This document shows positions 1 through 12,989 of a DNA stretch of 64,000 nucleotides, in pieces. Below the pieces are notes generated by a model that was given only the letters and a program-made list of their open reading frames with translations, did not search any database and was not told the DNA's origin. The stretch comes from Gymnorhina tibicen (lineage: Eukaryota; Chordata; Aves; Passeriformes; Artamidae). The number at the start of each line of letters is the position of its first letter. Within the stretch, counting starts at the first letter, position 1. The translations under genes were made by a program, and so were the position numbers. The DNA lies in NCBI GenBank assembly GCA_013399875.1, contig VXAZ01001047.1, forward strand, positions 1,054,001 through 1,118,000. The letters run 5' to 3'.

Positions 1-1449
1 GTGACTCACAGCACGCCGGTTACTGTGACACCGAGTTAAGACACTTAAATACGTTTGTACAGTCCTCATTCATTTCAATAAATTCAGAGGAACCACGGAA
101 GTGACCTGCACAATTGCTATAAGCAAACCTAAAGCTGAAGCTTTACAGACTGAATCTACTCCAACTGCTGCAATTCTCTTCCCATTGACCAAACTCTGGC
201 CTCATAAAAGGGAGAAGGTGTTTAAAACATCTTTGATAGCTTATTACTTCTGCAAAAACCTTTCTAAAAATTATCTGGAAAAGCTAAGTAAGCATTAGTA
301 GAACTCTTACTGTAACGTAGTCCTGAGTAGTTCTTACTGCAAGTCTGACATCAAACTCTGATCTAATGTTTCTCCAAAGTGTTACCTTCACTTACTTTAA
401 GTGGGCAAGATTTCTCTGCTTGCCATGACCAAAACTGTTGAAACATCTCAAGTTACATACACCAATAAATTCAGGATTTCTAACATACTGGATGCGGGGA
501 GGATCCTTTAAGGCCCCAACAAATGGCATCAAGATGGATTCTTTACCAGATCAAGTTGCACAAAATACCTGCAGAAATCTATCACAGCGCAGAACACTAA
601 AACAAAGCATTCCAACAGTTCCACTTAAATTTCACAAGCACATACTGTATCTCAGCACAAGGAAGCCTTAGTGCTAAATGAAAGATGAGCTATCTCTTGT
701 AAGCCACCTCTTGCCCACTCAGTCCAGGTAATGCTCTGCCTTCTTTCTTCCTCAATGTCTCAATGCATATGCATAGACACTTACAAAGATATGCAGTGTA
801 TCAAACCAAGGAACTAATATAATTTTAGACTAAAATGGCCAAAAAATAAAACAAAAGGTGCCAGAGTATTTTTGAAACTACAGTGGGGAAAAAATAAAAG
901 CAAATAACAGAAGTGTGATGACAACTCTTGACTTAACAATTCAGAGTTAGTACTATTAAGAACAGTTATAACGAACAACCATGGTGGCCCTAAATGAGCT
1001 GTGAAAACAAATCCTTAAAAAAAACCACTGTGAATCTCTATATTAGCAGCATTCACTTCAGACACATTAAAAAATGGAAGCAGAGAAGCAAGGTATTCTG
1101 ACCAGGATAGTAGACAAGCTAGTACCAAGACTTCAACTTCCCCGTCTTCAACTTTTTTATTCCAAAAACTATTTCCTGTAAGTATTTTTCTATGGAAGTG
1201 TATCTCAGTATTTCCCATCTTATATTAAAAAAAAATTGAGTCAATTATGACAGAGTTATTCTGTAACAGACTCTGATGGAGATTTCAGCTGTCCTGGGAC
1301 CTAAATTTGGAGGTTTCATAAACTGTATTTTGAATAAGGCAACAAAAAACCTACCTCCTCCACATTTATCAAAATTGAACATGCTAGATAAATATACAAA
1401 TGCACTTGAAGATTGATGCAAATAAACTGGATAATGTCCAGAGGAATGG

Positions 1450-1790
1450 AACAAGAAAGGTCAGCACTCTAGAGAACACGACCTATGAGAGAAGCTTTTA
1501 GGAATTAAGTCTATTTAGCCTAAACACAAGATGCCTAGAGGGAGAAGGCATAACAGCATTCAAATATGTGAAAGGCTGCTATGCAGAAGAAAAGAATCAG
1601 ATGTTCTCCATACACACTAAAGAAAACACAGGCAGCTATAAGCTTAACTGTGCTAAAAGGTATAGGTCACACACTCGGAAACGCTTTTCAACCAGAAAGG
1701 TAGTTAATCATCCAAAACAGGTTTTGAATTCTCCATCACTGCAGGTTTACAACACCCAGCTAAAACAAAAGCTGCTGAATGGCCCAGCCC
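1450..1790 (+). mobile_element. Old CR1 LINE fragment
   Basis: The + strand carries the degenerate CR1 3' region in sense orientation. Landmarks in order are 'tctatttagcctaaa', 'catt-caaatatgtgaaaggctg', 'cagatgttctccat' and 'gaattctccatcactgcaggt', all in the order found in ancient CR1-L3-like elements of birds and reptiles. There are many substitutions and small indels, and the 3' terminal repeat is not recognisable, which indicates an old insertion. The boundaries are approximate and the right end may extend to about 1870. Confidence 0.7.
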
Positions 1791-4700
1791 GGGGAAGGAG
1801 AGCTCACCATGCAGGTGCCTTTTGGCCTATGATCTTTGACAGAATGCAGCAGTCTAAGAGGAGGCTCTGTCAGTCATGAACACAAACTTACAACTCACTC
1901 CCTGCAGGTGGTCAGGGAAACAGTTCCACTTAAAATTCCTCTCCCAGGCCTCCTCCACATAAGTTTACACCAGAACTGAACTGTTCCTGCACCTGGTGGC
2001 CGGGCTGCCTGCAGAAGGTGAGCAGCACCACACTGAGGTTCTGATAAACTACGTGAATTCCTCCCCAAGCCACCGAAGAGCAGAGGCAAAGTTCACAGCC
2101 CCCTCCATTTAAATGTAATTCTGCCTCAGTAAAGAGAGGAACCACTGACAACAATGAAAAGCTGCACCTGTAAAGGAACTGGAAGTCACCTACAGAAGGA
2201 GATGCTGTTTTTCTTGCACTGCTGTGTTTTTATTTGGAAAATCATGAACAGACTCAAAGACAATTCTAAACATGTAAGTTTTCCAACAAGCCATTTTTAA
2301 CAAAAAGACACTAGTGTCATGGCAAAAGAGTTTGTGGAGAAAATTTTCTTCCTCTCTTAAGTTTCCTGGAGTTTGGGGTTTTATGAAAAACAAGATCAAA
2401 AAACCCCTTTAACAATCAGATTTTTCTCCTGGAACAGAAAATTCTGGTAGTGCTTTTCTTATTCTACTCTAATGTTACAAAGAATATCTGGAACCATCAG
2501 CAATATATAAAGGTGACTGTCTTACAACTGAACTTATTTTTTTTATTTTCTAGTTAGACTTCCAAACCATATTCACTTGATATTCTCCTTCCATCACTAC
2601 CAATTATAAGACTCAAACTTCTGGTTTGGATGCTCAAATTTACCATCTTCTGATGGTCTACATCTTTACGTTCACAAAGGAAAATTAACAGTTCTAATGG
2701 TAAGTGAATTTTTCAAAGCATGATAAAGACAAGCAGAAAAGTGGCGACCCATGAACAAACAACAGAATCTCAAAAGTCAACTATCACTTAGGGAATCAAT
2801 TACAAACAAGCACACTTTTACCCTTAAAACCGAGCCAACAAAAGCTGAGGGTCCAAAATGCCTAATAAAATCCGCAGCCAAGTGTTCTGTCTTCTATTAA
2901 ACTGCAAGCCAAAAAAAATCACTTCTCTATACACCAGTGTCTTGTACCAATCAACAGCAATTCAGTTTTGGCACAATTAACTCCAAGTCTATTTATAGTT
3001 ATCCAAGACAAAGTTTCTGCTTAGCTTCTTTCTGTAAGCAAATTCCAAAGCCAGGGATTTAAGACGAGACAAAAGCTTATGTCTTCTGCTTAAATAGCCT
3101 GTTCCTCAGCCCCAACATTTAATCTGCTAACTCCAGCTGGTAGCACACAAAAGCTACAGGATTCACGGCAGTGAATACAAGATTGACGGATGTGCTTTTC
3201 TGTAGGCCCATCATGCCCTGGCTAAGCATAAGTGTTGGAAAGACTGCACCGGCCCAGTCAGCTTAAGGTCCCCATAGGTGCTAGGCTGTTTGGCCACAAC
3301 AGCCATCCCACTTTCCCTAAGTGGTTGAAAAGAGCACAAAAATCAGAGAAACTGGCTAGGACAAGGCCAAAGTTTCCTATGAGCTGCAGAAATAGGTTAT
3401 GACAATATAAAACTTTCTAACACACAGTTTTATGATGCAATAAAGTCATTTCTCTGCATCTCTTGAGATGCAGAGCAGACCTACCACTTCTCTCAGGGTG
3501 AAAGGGCTTGCTACCTATCTAGTATTGCTGAGACCAAATAATTACTCAGTTTCTGTGAAACATTATGAGCTTGCGCATAACTCACTTGATTTCAAATTAG
3601 GCTTTGGAGTACAGCAATGCCAGAAAAGAGAAGGACTGAATGGTTATTCTATCAACTCCATGAGGAGGATACAGGTCACATGGGAGTCTGCTCCAGCTTT
3701 GCTTTAGACTGCAGCACAATGTCATTCCACTATCCCTCCCTCCTTCCCTGCAAACTTAAGGGCCTCCTAGGGCACAGCTCTACTGCCCCAAGAGGTACAA
3801 GGGACAGACTGTCCTCTGAAAACTTGTTTATCTCCACTACTTCAAACATCATTCACAACAAAAGATTTTACAAAACTAAATTTAAAATAATATTTAGATG
3901 GAAAAAGCAAAAAAATTACACAACTCAGAAGTTCCTGAAGATAAGCTCAAGAAAATGATATGCACTCAACATGAATAAATTAATGAAAAAGAAAAAAGTA
4001 AGTACTTTCACAAACCTTAAGTTAAGCACACAAAATACACAAGCTAAGTATGCAGCTAGGCCTTGCCTACAGTCAGCTTAGGATATTAATTCACAGCAGG
4101 TGGCATTTTCCCTCAAAAAACACATTAAATCACATCCTGTACGTTGTTTAGAATTTGCTTGAACAAATGAAAAACCTAGCTTTGGAAACTTAGGATAGTA
4201 CCACACTAGCGACAACAGTTAGCAAATGCTAGCCCTAACAAGCTGTTAGGCACCCAAACAATGAATTACTGATGTCCAACCTGAACACCATCTGCCTTTA
4301 CACTCACAGTTTTATTTATGCTGTAGTTATGCATTTCAACAAGTAGTATTTGTTCAGTAGTCCTTTAGCTTTTAGTGTCCTGGTGAAATACACATGGTAA
4401 GACAGTGTAACTACGATTATTAAAATTAAACAGTTTTTTTAATCATTCCTCAAAGAAAATAGTATGTTGATGATTATAACCAAACTTCTCAAATAATGTT
4501 CCAAAGAGAAGTCCGTATATAAAAGTAACCCAGCCTACCCAGACCAACAAACATAGAGCAGAAAGTGTTTCCAAATGGAACAGTTCTTCAAAAAGGTGTA
4601 TTTAGGGAATTACCCTTCATGAACCTCAACTCCTTAACACAGACTCTCTGCAAGGGAAATTGAGTCCGGCACAAAGCATAACTGAAGCTAAAAACTGGTA

Positions 4701-4849
4701 ACCCTCGAGACAAAACAGAAGTACAAAACATAGACCTTAATAATCAACAGCGAAGTTGCCAACTAACTCGACATAAGATCAGAGTGACAGCAAATAATTT
4801 AAATTAAAGCAGGTTTAGTCAAATGCACATGACTGTACTTCAAATGTGC

Positions 4850-5045
4850 CTAACGCTCCAGGACCCTCAATTCCGCCGTTCCGAGCCCAGCAGGGATGGG
4901 CGGGTTCGGTGCCCTCCCGGCTGGCGGGACGCGGGCGCGCGGCGCACCCGGCACTCCTTAGGCACTGCTGCCCCCTCTCGGCCGCTCCCGGCACGGCACC
5001 ACCGCGCCAAGGCTCCTGCCCAGCCCTCACGGCACAGCGCCTCAC
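4850..5045. promoter_or_regulatory. Small CpG-rich block inside CDKAL1 intron
   Basis: About 200 bp of strongly GC- and CpG-rich sequence (for example gcgggcgcgcggcgcacc near 4931) sits abruptly in AT-rich intron. It resembles a tiny CpG island. On the minus strand it is preceded by a TATA-like TTTAAAAGG at about 5045-5053 and a donor-like AAAAG/GTGAGG. It could be an alternative promoter, an enhancer or simply a GC-rich relic. No coding similarity was recognised in the overlapping reading frames. Confidence 0.35.
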
Positions 5046-5087
5046 CTTTTAAACCTTCTCCAGATGAAAGAAGCCTGAACTGTTTCG

Positions 5088-5117
5088 CACATTACCTTAT
5101 CCCACATTACCTTATCC
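5088..5117. repeat. Perfect 15-bp tandem duplication
   Basis: The unit cacattaccttatcc occurs twice back to back, immediately before the GT microsatellite. It is probably a replication-slippage duplication. Confidence 0.85.
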
Positions 5118-5119
5118 CG

Positions 5120-5121
<2 letters not shown>

Positions 5122-5165
<44 letters not shown>
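5122..5165. repeat. (TG)n microsatellite
   Basis: About 22 uninterrupted TG units follow the 15-bp tandem duplication. The alternating purine-pyrimidine tract can adopt Z-DNA and is probably length-polymorphic. Confidence 0.97.
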
Positions 5166-5166
<1 letters not shown>

Positions 5167-8100
5167 CCACTATATAAACACTCTTTTAGAAAGAAACCAG
5201 AAGGGTCACGTCCAAATTCACTCATATGGCCAAGCGGGCCTGGGGAGACACCGTGCTGTATCACTTAAAAAAGAAAAAAAAAGGCATAAATTAAAAGCAC
5301 AGACGAGCTAAGACAGCAGGAGACACACTCCCAGGATGACATGGGAATCGAAGAGATAAAAAATTGCTACATGTTTCACTGATCAGCGACAGGACCTGTT
5401 TTAACAGGAGAGCCACAGAATCACCAGGCTTACGTGAACATAACCAAAGCCGGCCATGAAGAAGGAAACAAAAATTACACTCAGGTCTGATAGTCCTTTT
5501 CTCTCTCTCTCTCTTTTTTTTTTTTCCTTTATTTGCTCCAATGAGCAAAAGCACCAAAACCAATTTGTGTCTATTATCTGTTTTAGTTCATTTCTACTGT
5601 CTCCAGCCAGCCTCCATAATCACACAGCAGTCTGTTCTCTTAGTATGCCCTCAGGCCTAACAGGGAGAACAACACAGATTAATGTTCTGTATTTGGAGAC
5701 ACAGAACAGTTCGATTTGCGCTACATCCAAAGTTCTTACAAGCAACAAGCCAGAAAGCAACACACTCAGGCTTGCCTTGCTCCCCAGAGTAACTTACAGC
5801 AACTCACACACAGAGGCATCCACATGGCAACTAACAAAAAAGCATTCCCAAAATATATTAAAAGCATCTTAATGCAAAGCTGTGACCATGGCAAGTTCAG
5901 AGAACTCTGTCCTCATAAGCAATTTCTCAAGTCCAAGGAACTGGCAGCTAAGCTTCATCCTTTCTAGAAAATTAAACTGTAGTCAAACTGAAGCAAAAGC
6001 CTGCAGTGAACATTAACCCTCCACCACTCTTCCCCAGTCATCCAGGGTAACAAGCAAGTCCTTTTCAAGTGCTCCTGCAAATGTTCCTGATCAAAATATA
6101 ATCCTGCTCCTATCTCTGAGAGTACATGGTCAAAGAAATCTCTTCAGGTTATAAAAAAATGGTCTGTTCCCCCATTAACTTTTGTAAATCTACTATAAAT
6201 TTTCCTTAAGCATGAAGAACCATGAGACATGTGAAACTAATGTCTCTGTAGAATACCCTACAAAGTTCCTCATCATCTAGGTGTCTATGCTGAACTCACT
6301 TCATCGCTGCTATTTATGCTTCATTTGCTGACTGCTTAACCATCTACTGCGGGGGCATATTCCACATAGGAGGATGGATGTTACCAGAGTTGAAATTTAC
6401 CTTTCATGGTTCAATCCTTCTCAAATTCATTCTTCTGGATTACATGAAGTTCAGCATTGCCAGAACTAAACTCCACTGCACAACTACCAGAGCATGCAGC
6501 CAATGCTCTGTCACTAGAATTAACCCTAAACATGTCGTGCATGCTTAAATTTACCTACGTGAGCTCTCTGCAAGTGTCTCTGAAGACAGTGCGTACATAG
6601 GATTTCTTTAGGTTCTTCAGCATGCTCCCAACTTTCAGTTGCCAGTCCTGTGACTGTGAAATAAAAACACTAAAAGAAAAGAAAAAAGCCACTCATAGAT
6701 GAATAGGTGATTTTAAAGAGGATAAAGACAGTACACACTTGTCATATCTAGTGCTAATGGCAGTGATGCCATTATGAGGAGAAAACAGGCTGCAGTTCTT
6801 ATCTAATTCCCCCATAAACAGGGGACACACTTCCCAGTTTGAGAACTAGTAGTTCTATCCTGTAACGGAGACAACGTCCTCAAAGCTGGACTCCCCACTT
6901 AACAGAAAGTTGCCCAACAGGAATAAGAAGTTGATGCTCAGGAAGCCGAGGTAGGAAAAACTCACCGCAAAGAGGTCATACATCTTGCACTGTGCTACAA
7001 GCCAGAAGTGATAAGTAACAGAAGTCTAGCCACACATGGGTTAGGAAGTTTTACAGGGAACACTGGAGCAGTAATATACAGCTGCCAAAACCTCAATTAT
7101 ACTTTAGTTTACAGAGACTTGGGGAACATGCAGTGCTGCAGATGAGTCACAGCATGATGCCGTATGAACTCTGCACTGCAAGAAACCATCCCAACAATAT
7201 CCAGACTCACTGTCCCCCTCACTGGCTTATAGGACACTTCTGGCTGCACTGGGACTATCTCTTCCTTCCAAAGAACTGTGAAATCTTGATCATCTACAGT
7301 TGTGCAACTCCATCTGCTACATCCCATGAGCCTCACCTGTTTTCTTCCCTGCTATGTCCCATTTCACCCTCTCTCTTCATCCTCCTAACGATCTCACCAT
7401 AGAAGTTTCAGATTTTAAAAAGAAGAAAACCTCCACACCCACATGCTGAGTAGTCCCATACTAACTGCATGTCAGAGCACTCTTTTCAAGCCTGAGCACC
7501 AAGAATCAGCACATAAAACAAATTTGTGACAAGCAGCAACTCTGGTCTTCTAAAAGCAGGAATCAGCATCGCTGGAACTGTAAGGCAATTATCTCAAGAC
7601 AACAGGTACAGAAATAAATTACTTTACTGCCTCTCTCAGTATCAACAGCCAAAAGCTTTTACATCCAGATTATGAGTCAGCTTGAATCTGAAAAGAGAAA
7701 TCTGTTGCAGAACAGATATGCCAGTAAGGTTATCAAGCAATGCAAAAACCATACAGGGCTGTGACTCTACAAGTTAAAGACAATGGGGGAATTCTTCAGC
7801 AAGGGTATAATATACTAGAATTTACATCTCTGTTCACTTTTCTCCATTGCTCAGCTGCTTCAGAGACAGTTTCATGACTGCAGTGTTGTAGAGAAAACAG
7901 AAACACCTCTCATCACCAGAAAAGTAGTGTGCAGCATTTTGTGTATTTAAAAACACATCGTGCATACCCTGCCCCCAAAAAAGGATTGTAAATTATCTTT
8001 TTCTTCTAAATTGGAACTGCGCTCACAACCATTTGAAAAGTACAAATCCAAACACAAGGACTAACCTTGAATTCTCTGACTGATAGGGCACTTAATGAGC

Positions 8101-11100
8101 AGCGAAGAAAGATTTGTCTTTAAGCTTAATAAAAAATACTAAAATACCTCACAATGAGGATGGTTCACCTCAAAAATTAGAGTAGTCACTACCATTTTAC
8201 ATGATACTTATGAAGATATGAGCATTGTGGAGAGAGTTGAGAGCAGGGTGGAGAGCAAGAAATTGAAAGACCAACTGCTGATTCTGAGCAACTAAAAGCA
8301 TACACTGGAAACAAGCAGAGATCTCAGTCAAAATACTTCATCAACCACTATTCAGGCTGCAGAGAGCTTCTTTTAATAATACAATAAACTCTCTACTTTA
8401 AAACAATGAAATAAATCAAAATCTAGTATTACAATTTTATTGCGTAGTAAAAAAGTACTTTTAAAACAACACTTGAAACGAAGGACCAGATTCTGAAGTG
8501 ATTCACAACCCATGAATCAATACCTGTGCAGTCTTAGTAATTTTATTTTGCACTTGGATGAATAAAACTCATGCTGCAGCATGCTTTGCTGTGTCTGTAT
8601 GGGGATGGCCAAAGTCTATGCAAGCATGGCTTATGCAACACAATGAACACGAGACAATGCCTTTGAACGCTGAAGTCCATATTAGACTGTAGCACCTCAT
8701 CTGCTTTTCAACAGCAGACTCTTCCCTTTAACACCTGTCTTCTTTTCAACATGAGGTCTTAAGGAGATCAAGAGCATTTTTTCTTCCTTGTCTTCTTCCT
8801 TCTTTCTTCTACTCAAATGTGCTGTTTAAGCAGACAGAGAGTCTTAATGATACCTCAGTTATATCCACTGGTAAATAAAACTGACAAGTGTTTAGAAAAT
8901 TAACAAGTAGAAGAGGAAAAAAACCCCAGATAATTTCTTTAACAGGATTTCAAAATATTATTTGATATTTGCTTTAGAGGAATACATAAATTCTCTGCAC
9001 AGGGACTTACAGAGCTGTAAGTATGTATGTAAGACATACAACTTGGACTATAAACACTAAGATCCAATAGGAATTGGCAAGTCTCACTGATACAAGTCCT
9101 GCCAACTAAACACAATAATGGAGTAAGCTCCACACAGCAACTTCCCATCCAACAGACTTGCAGAAGAAATTTTTGAGACAGCGCGTAGGATGCCTGAACT
9201 AATTTTACATTAGTCTAAAATTGCACAAGTAAAGCTAAAGGTCTGTAACATAACCCGGTTTCTAAGTGCTAAATCAAAGCCAAGCCCACTGAATTAGCAG
9301 GAATAATTCTTGTCTCTAGAATCCCATGCTAGAGGAGGAGTAAGTTCTGTGCTAGCATTTATTTCTAAAATCCACAAAAGTGTAGTGCAGATAAGCTGTT
9401 ATTGGTTTAGCTTCAGTAAATGTTTACTAACAGTTTTTGCTTCGTCTTCATAAAAGAAAAAGTTAGTGTTCATTTTACTGATATTTCTAAGTAACCAGCA
9501 ATGCCTTTCCCACCCCCAACATGTTTTACAATGGCTGAGGAGGGAATGCTTTGGACCTGAGCAGCCCCGAGCCAGAAGCGATCTGTACGAAATAACAAGC
9601 ATACTTAATGTCTTGATCCATCAAAATGCATTCAAAGCTGGGCCAAAACCCATTAATTCCACAGAACTAGAAACATACAGATGTCAACATATGTGAATAC
9701 AACCACCCACTTCAGAATTCAAAGCGTTCTGTGTCTGAGTATACACGTGCAGTTCCATTTTTCAGAGAGAAAGTGCAGCTACACGGCACACATACTGAAT
9801 TCCCTTCCCCAACAAAAATCTTGCTCACAATATTTGAAAGCTCCCAGCTCGCCCACTTCCTGTTTTTCACAGCAGGCATTACTCGTCTGTACCATGAGAG
9901 TTTCTTCCTCCAGGGCGTATCTCACAGGGAGCACTCCAGCAGGTCTGCAGGCATATCTAAACTATACAGCAAGTCATGCTGCCAAGAAACCAAAACCAGT
10001 TTTAGAACCAGTAAAGCCACCATCAGCTACACTGTTTTCAGAATATGAACAAGTACCCATGGTACAGCCCTACACTGATAGCAGCTGGTCCACACATTTC
10101 TGTGTGGCTCAGGCTCACAAAAGAGCTTTGTGTTCCCACAGGATGGTATGCAAGATTTGTTCAGAATGCTGCCTACCTTCACACTGTAAAAGCAGATAAC
10201 AAAAATAGGTTCAGCTCTTCTGCTGGTTTCCCTTTGCCTATTTTTAAGCTGATGCAGTCCCTGACTTTTAATCACCGTTGCTGTTATTGCAGTATCTGTG
10301 TATTGCTGATTCACACTCTGGTCTCTCCCCAGACAGAGGCAGTCTTTGCTGTGAAAAGCACAGCCCTAGGTTTTCACCTTTGGATACAGACACTCCTGGA
10401 AGCAACAAAGGGTGCTTGTACAGAAATAACATTTTTGAAACACATGGAAAGCAAGGAGGACATCATATCCATGTTCAGTTTCAGGTAAGTCAACCTGTAA
10501 GGCAGGTTGCATTGCTACAACTTCCAGTTAGCAACAGGAGTCTGTCTGATGCTGCTTTTCTTCCTTCTATGTTCTTCCATTTCTACTCCTTCATAATGGA
10601 GCAATAATTGCAAGTGAAGCTCACACTTTATTTTCTAAACCAAGAAGTTTATTCCAGATCTTTTCAGTAAATGTTGTCTCAAAAGCTTAGGAACATGTAG
10701 GAAACAGGCTAATCCAAACACTTTTTATTTAAGTAATAGCTGTCCAAGACACTGTGACAACAGACAATCTTTCACCTTAGTGAGTATTTCTATCTTTTCC
10801 TCAAGATAACGGTTTTACATAAAACTAACAAATTCTAGCAACAGAGGCATTGATTTAAAAAATAGCTCTTGCAAAACATTTTCTTCTTATTTTTTGTGTA
10901 CCATAAACAATATTAAGTTTAATTTCAAGAAATGTTTGAAATCTGGATCATGATAAGCAAAAGTTACTATTATTTACTGCTTCACTGTATAGGACAAAAA
11001 GATTAAATCCCTATTTGACATTCTACCTGAATTTCTCAGATGACTTAATATTAAAAAAGCCAAACATGCCTTCTTAAGAAGAGACTGACAAGAATTACTT

Positions 11101-12696
11101 AATTTCAAAAAGCAGACTACACTACATCATTTCTGCCTATCACCTAGCACTGGGGGTTTTTTGTTTGTTCCATTTAATGTATGTACATACATTAACATAA
11201 ACTAAATCAAGACTTAGATTTAATAATGACTAGAAACTAGAGGCAATTTCATTTACAACTACCAAAATTACTCTGGGACTCCTGTCCCAGCAGCTGCAAC
11301 TTTTATTCAGTTTTTAGTTCTCAGTTTCAGATTCTAGATGTGGACTTATTTCTATTCTAATGTTACGAACAGTTAATTTTCTAAAAAGATAAGGTATCAA
11401 AAATTTAAGGTAGTTCCTTTCTTCACTGCACTCCCATCTTTCCTACATCTCTCCCAGTAAAATTCCAAAAGCACAGAACAGCCATCTGAATCTTGACAAC
11501 CCAGAAGCAGCTTCTGGAACAATATGCATTAGAAAAACTAAGGTAAAGAGGAGTTAAATTTAAGAAATCCATAATGAGAACTCATTTGCAATCTTATACC
11601 AACAGCTGTCACAAATAAGGTTTTTTGGATCAGCATTCCACTTGTCTGTGGAAAGAGCATACCTACTCCAGAGTTGTACTACTAATTTAATAATCACCTG
11701 GGTTCCCTAAAATAGTTCAGCATTTGAATAATTCAGTGTCTTATTTCTACTTAAGAAAGATCAACAGCAATAAAGGAAAATGAGATGCAACTGTTTAATG
11801 GTATCATGAGATATTAAAGAAAAGAAGCAGCCAATTTGTGAAATCAGAAATGTTTTCAGAAAAATGTCAGGACAGACAACTTTGTAGTCTTTCAGTATAC
11901 AAGTTAAGTGCAAGACACACCTGAACTTGAATTAATTAATAAAATCTAAATTTCTATTTTGAGTAGTCAAAAGCTACACAGAAGTATTCACATAATACTT
12001 GTCTACTGAAACACGGTATTAATCCAACTTTTCAACTTTTTTGTCAGCATATTTTGCTTTAAGGAGATGAAATGTGGTTAGCACAACCACAAGTTTGGGG
12101 GTATTTTTAGGATTGGGGAGGTAGAACAAGATGATGGGGTGATTTTTACAGTACTTGGAAGGGAAAGAGAAATAGCATTCTCAGCTCTTTGGAATCTACA
12201 AGGTACAATCCTGTATCATCCCACCTCCATCATACTGACCTTCTCTCCTGAAACAAAAGATCATTCACCTGCAGCAGACCACCTCTGCTCCAGTGCAAGC
12301 ACACATATCACAAAATGAAAATACACTTCCTCTCTCTCTCTCCCTCCCTTGGGTTCCACCAATTACAATTAAAAGCCAAGAATTAATATACTTCCCATCC
12401 ACTTTTATGAAAACTTTTCAATTCAGTTTAGCAAGTAAAATGTCGAAAAAAGGCAGTGAATGACATCTATTTGATGTCTGCCCTGCCAAGAAAAACTAAC
12501 CATTCTGAAAGCACTCATCCTGTAATCATTCTGCTTAATGCCAGGAAAACACTTTACCTCCTCACCTTCAGATCAGAAAGGGATCAGAAGGGGATTTTTA
12601 AAAGCATAATTAAGATGGAAAACATTTGATGACAACTTGACAGCTCTGAACGTTCACCCTAGAAAAAATGATTACAGGGCTCACTCATACTGTTAC

Positions 12697-12809
12697 CTGT
12701 AATTTTGTATCCATACGCTGCCAACTGTCCAGCCATGTATTCACCATCTGAATTATTGTGAGAACATCCCCATGTACGAATCCAGATTTTCTGAACACCA
12801 GGAATAATG
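12697..12809 (-). CDS. CDKAL1: CDKAL1 coding exon 2 (methylthiotransferase N-terminal domain)
   Basis: CDKAL1 is a radical-SAM methylthiotransferase that converts t6A37 to ms2t6A37 in tRNA-Lys(UUU), supporting accurate lysine decoding, for example in proinsulin. This 113-bp exon reads [19 protein letters not shown] then [18 protein letters not shown], residues 57-93 of the predicted protein. It matches the start of the UPF0004/MTTase domain, and Cys71 in the WGCSHN motif is the first cluster-binding cysteine of the family. The acceptor is TTGACAG (AG at 12811-12810) and the donor is ACAG/GTAACAG. The exon completes a serine codon split from the previous exon (AG + C) and ends one base into the next codon. 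The radical-SAM CxxxCxxC, TRAM and C-terminal membrane-anchor parts are encoded outside the window. Identification is by residue-level recall of the vertebrate protein and is very secure. Confidence 0.96.
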
Positions 12810-12989
12810 CTGTCAAGTAAAAAGGAATGAGAAATGCAAGTTAAATGATGAACAAGCTTCCCCTTTAAGCCCACTGAACTGACTGAATGAGCTGTAATTC
12901 TTCAAACGTAAAATAAGCAACACAAACAGTAACAACTCCAAAACAGTGGAGGAAAAACAGTAATTATATGATTTTAGTGTAATGCGTAT

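Larger units (their letters stand above)
1..12696 (-). other. CDKAL1: CDKAL1 intron after coding exon 2 (partial)
   Basis: This stretch follows the splice donor of the second CDKAL1 coding exon (GTAACAG on the minus strand, GT at 12696-12695). I looked on the minus strand for the next expected exon, which should encode the continuation of the methylthiotransferase N-terminal domain (asparagine/serine/cysteine-rich NSCTVK region), and did not see it. It therefore lies beyond base 1. The intron is AT-rich and holds an old CR1 copy, a small CpG-rich block, a short tandem duplication and a GT microsatellite, all listed separately. No conserved open reading frame is evident on either strand; the open frames present are short and unlike any protein I know. 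Confidence 0.75.

Noticed and set aside
4815..5045. CpG-rich block as the main CDKAL1 promoter
   Set aside because: It lies downstream of the first two coding exons, whereas a larger CpG island sits at the proper 5' end near 19 kb.
9681..10488. Overlapping + strand open frames of 105-172 codons
   Set aside because: No recognisable domain and several frames open at once. Kept only as the exon-like segment finding at 10333-10484.
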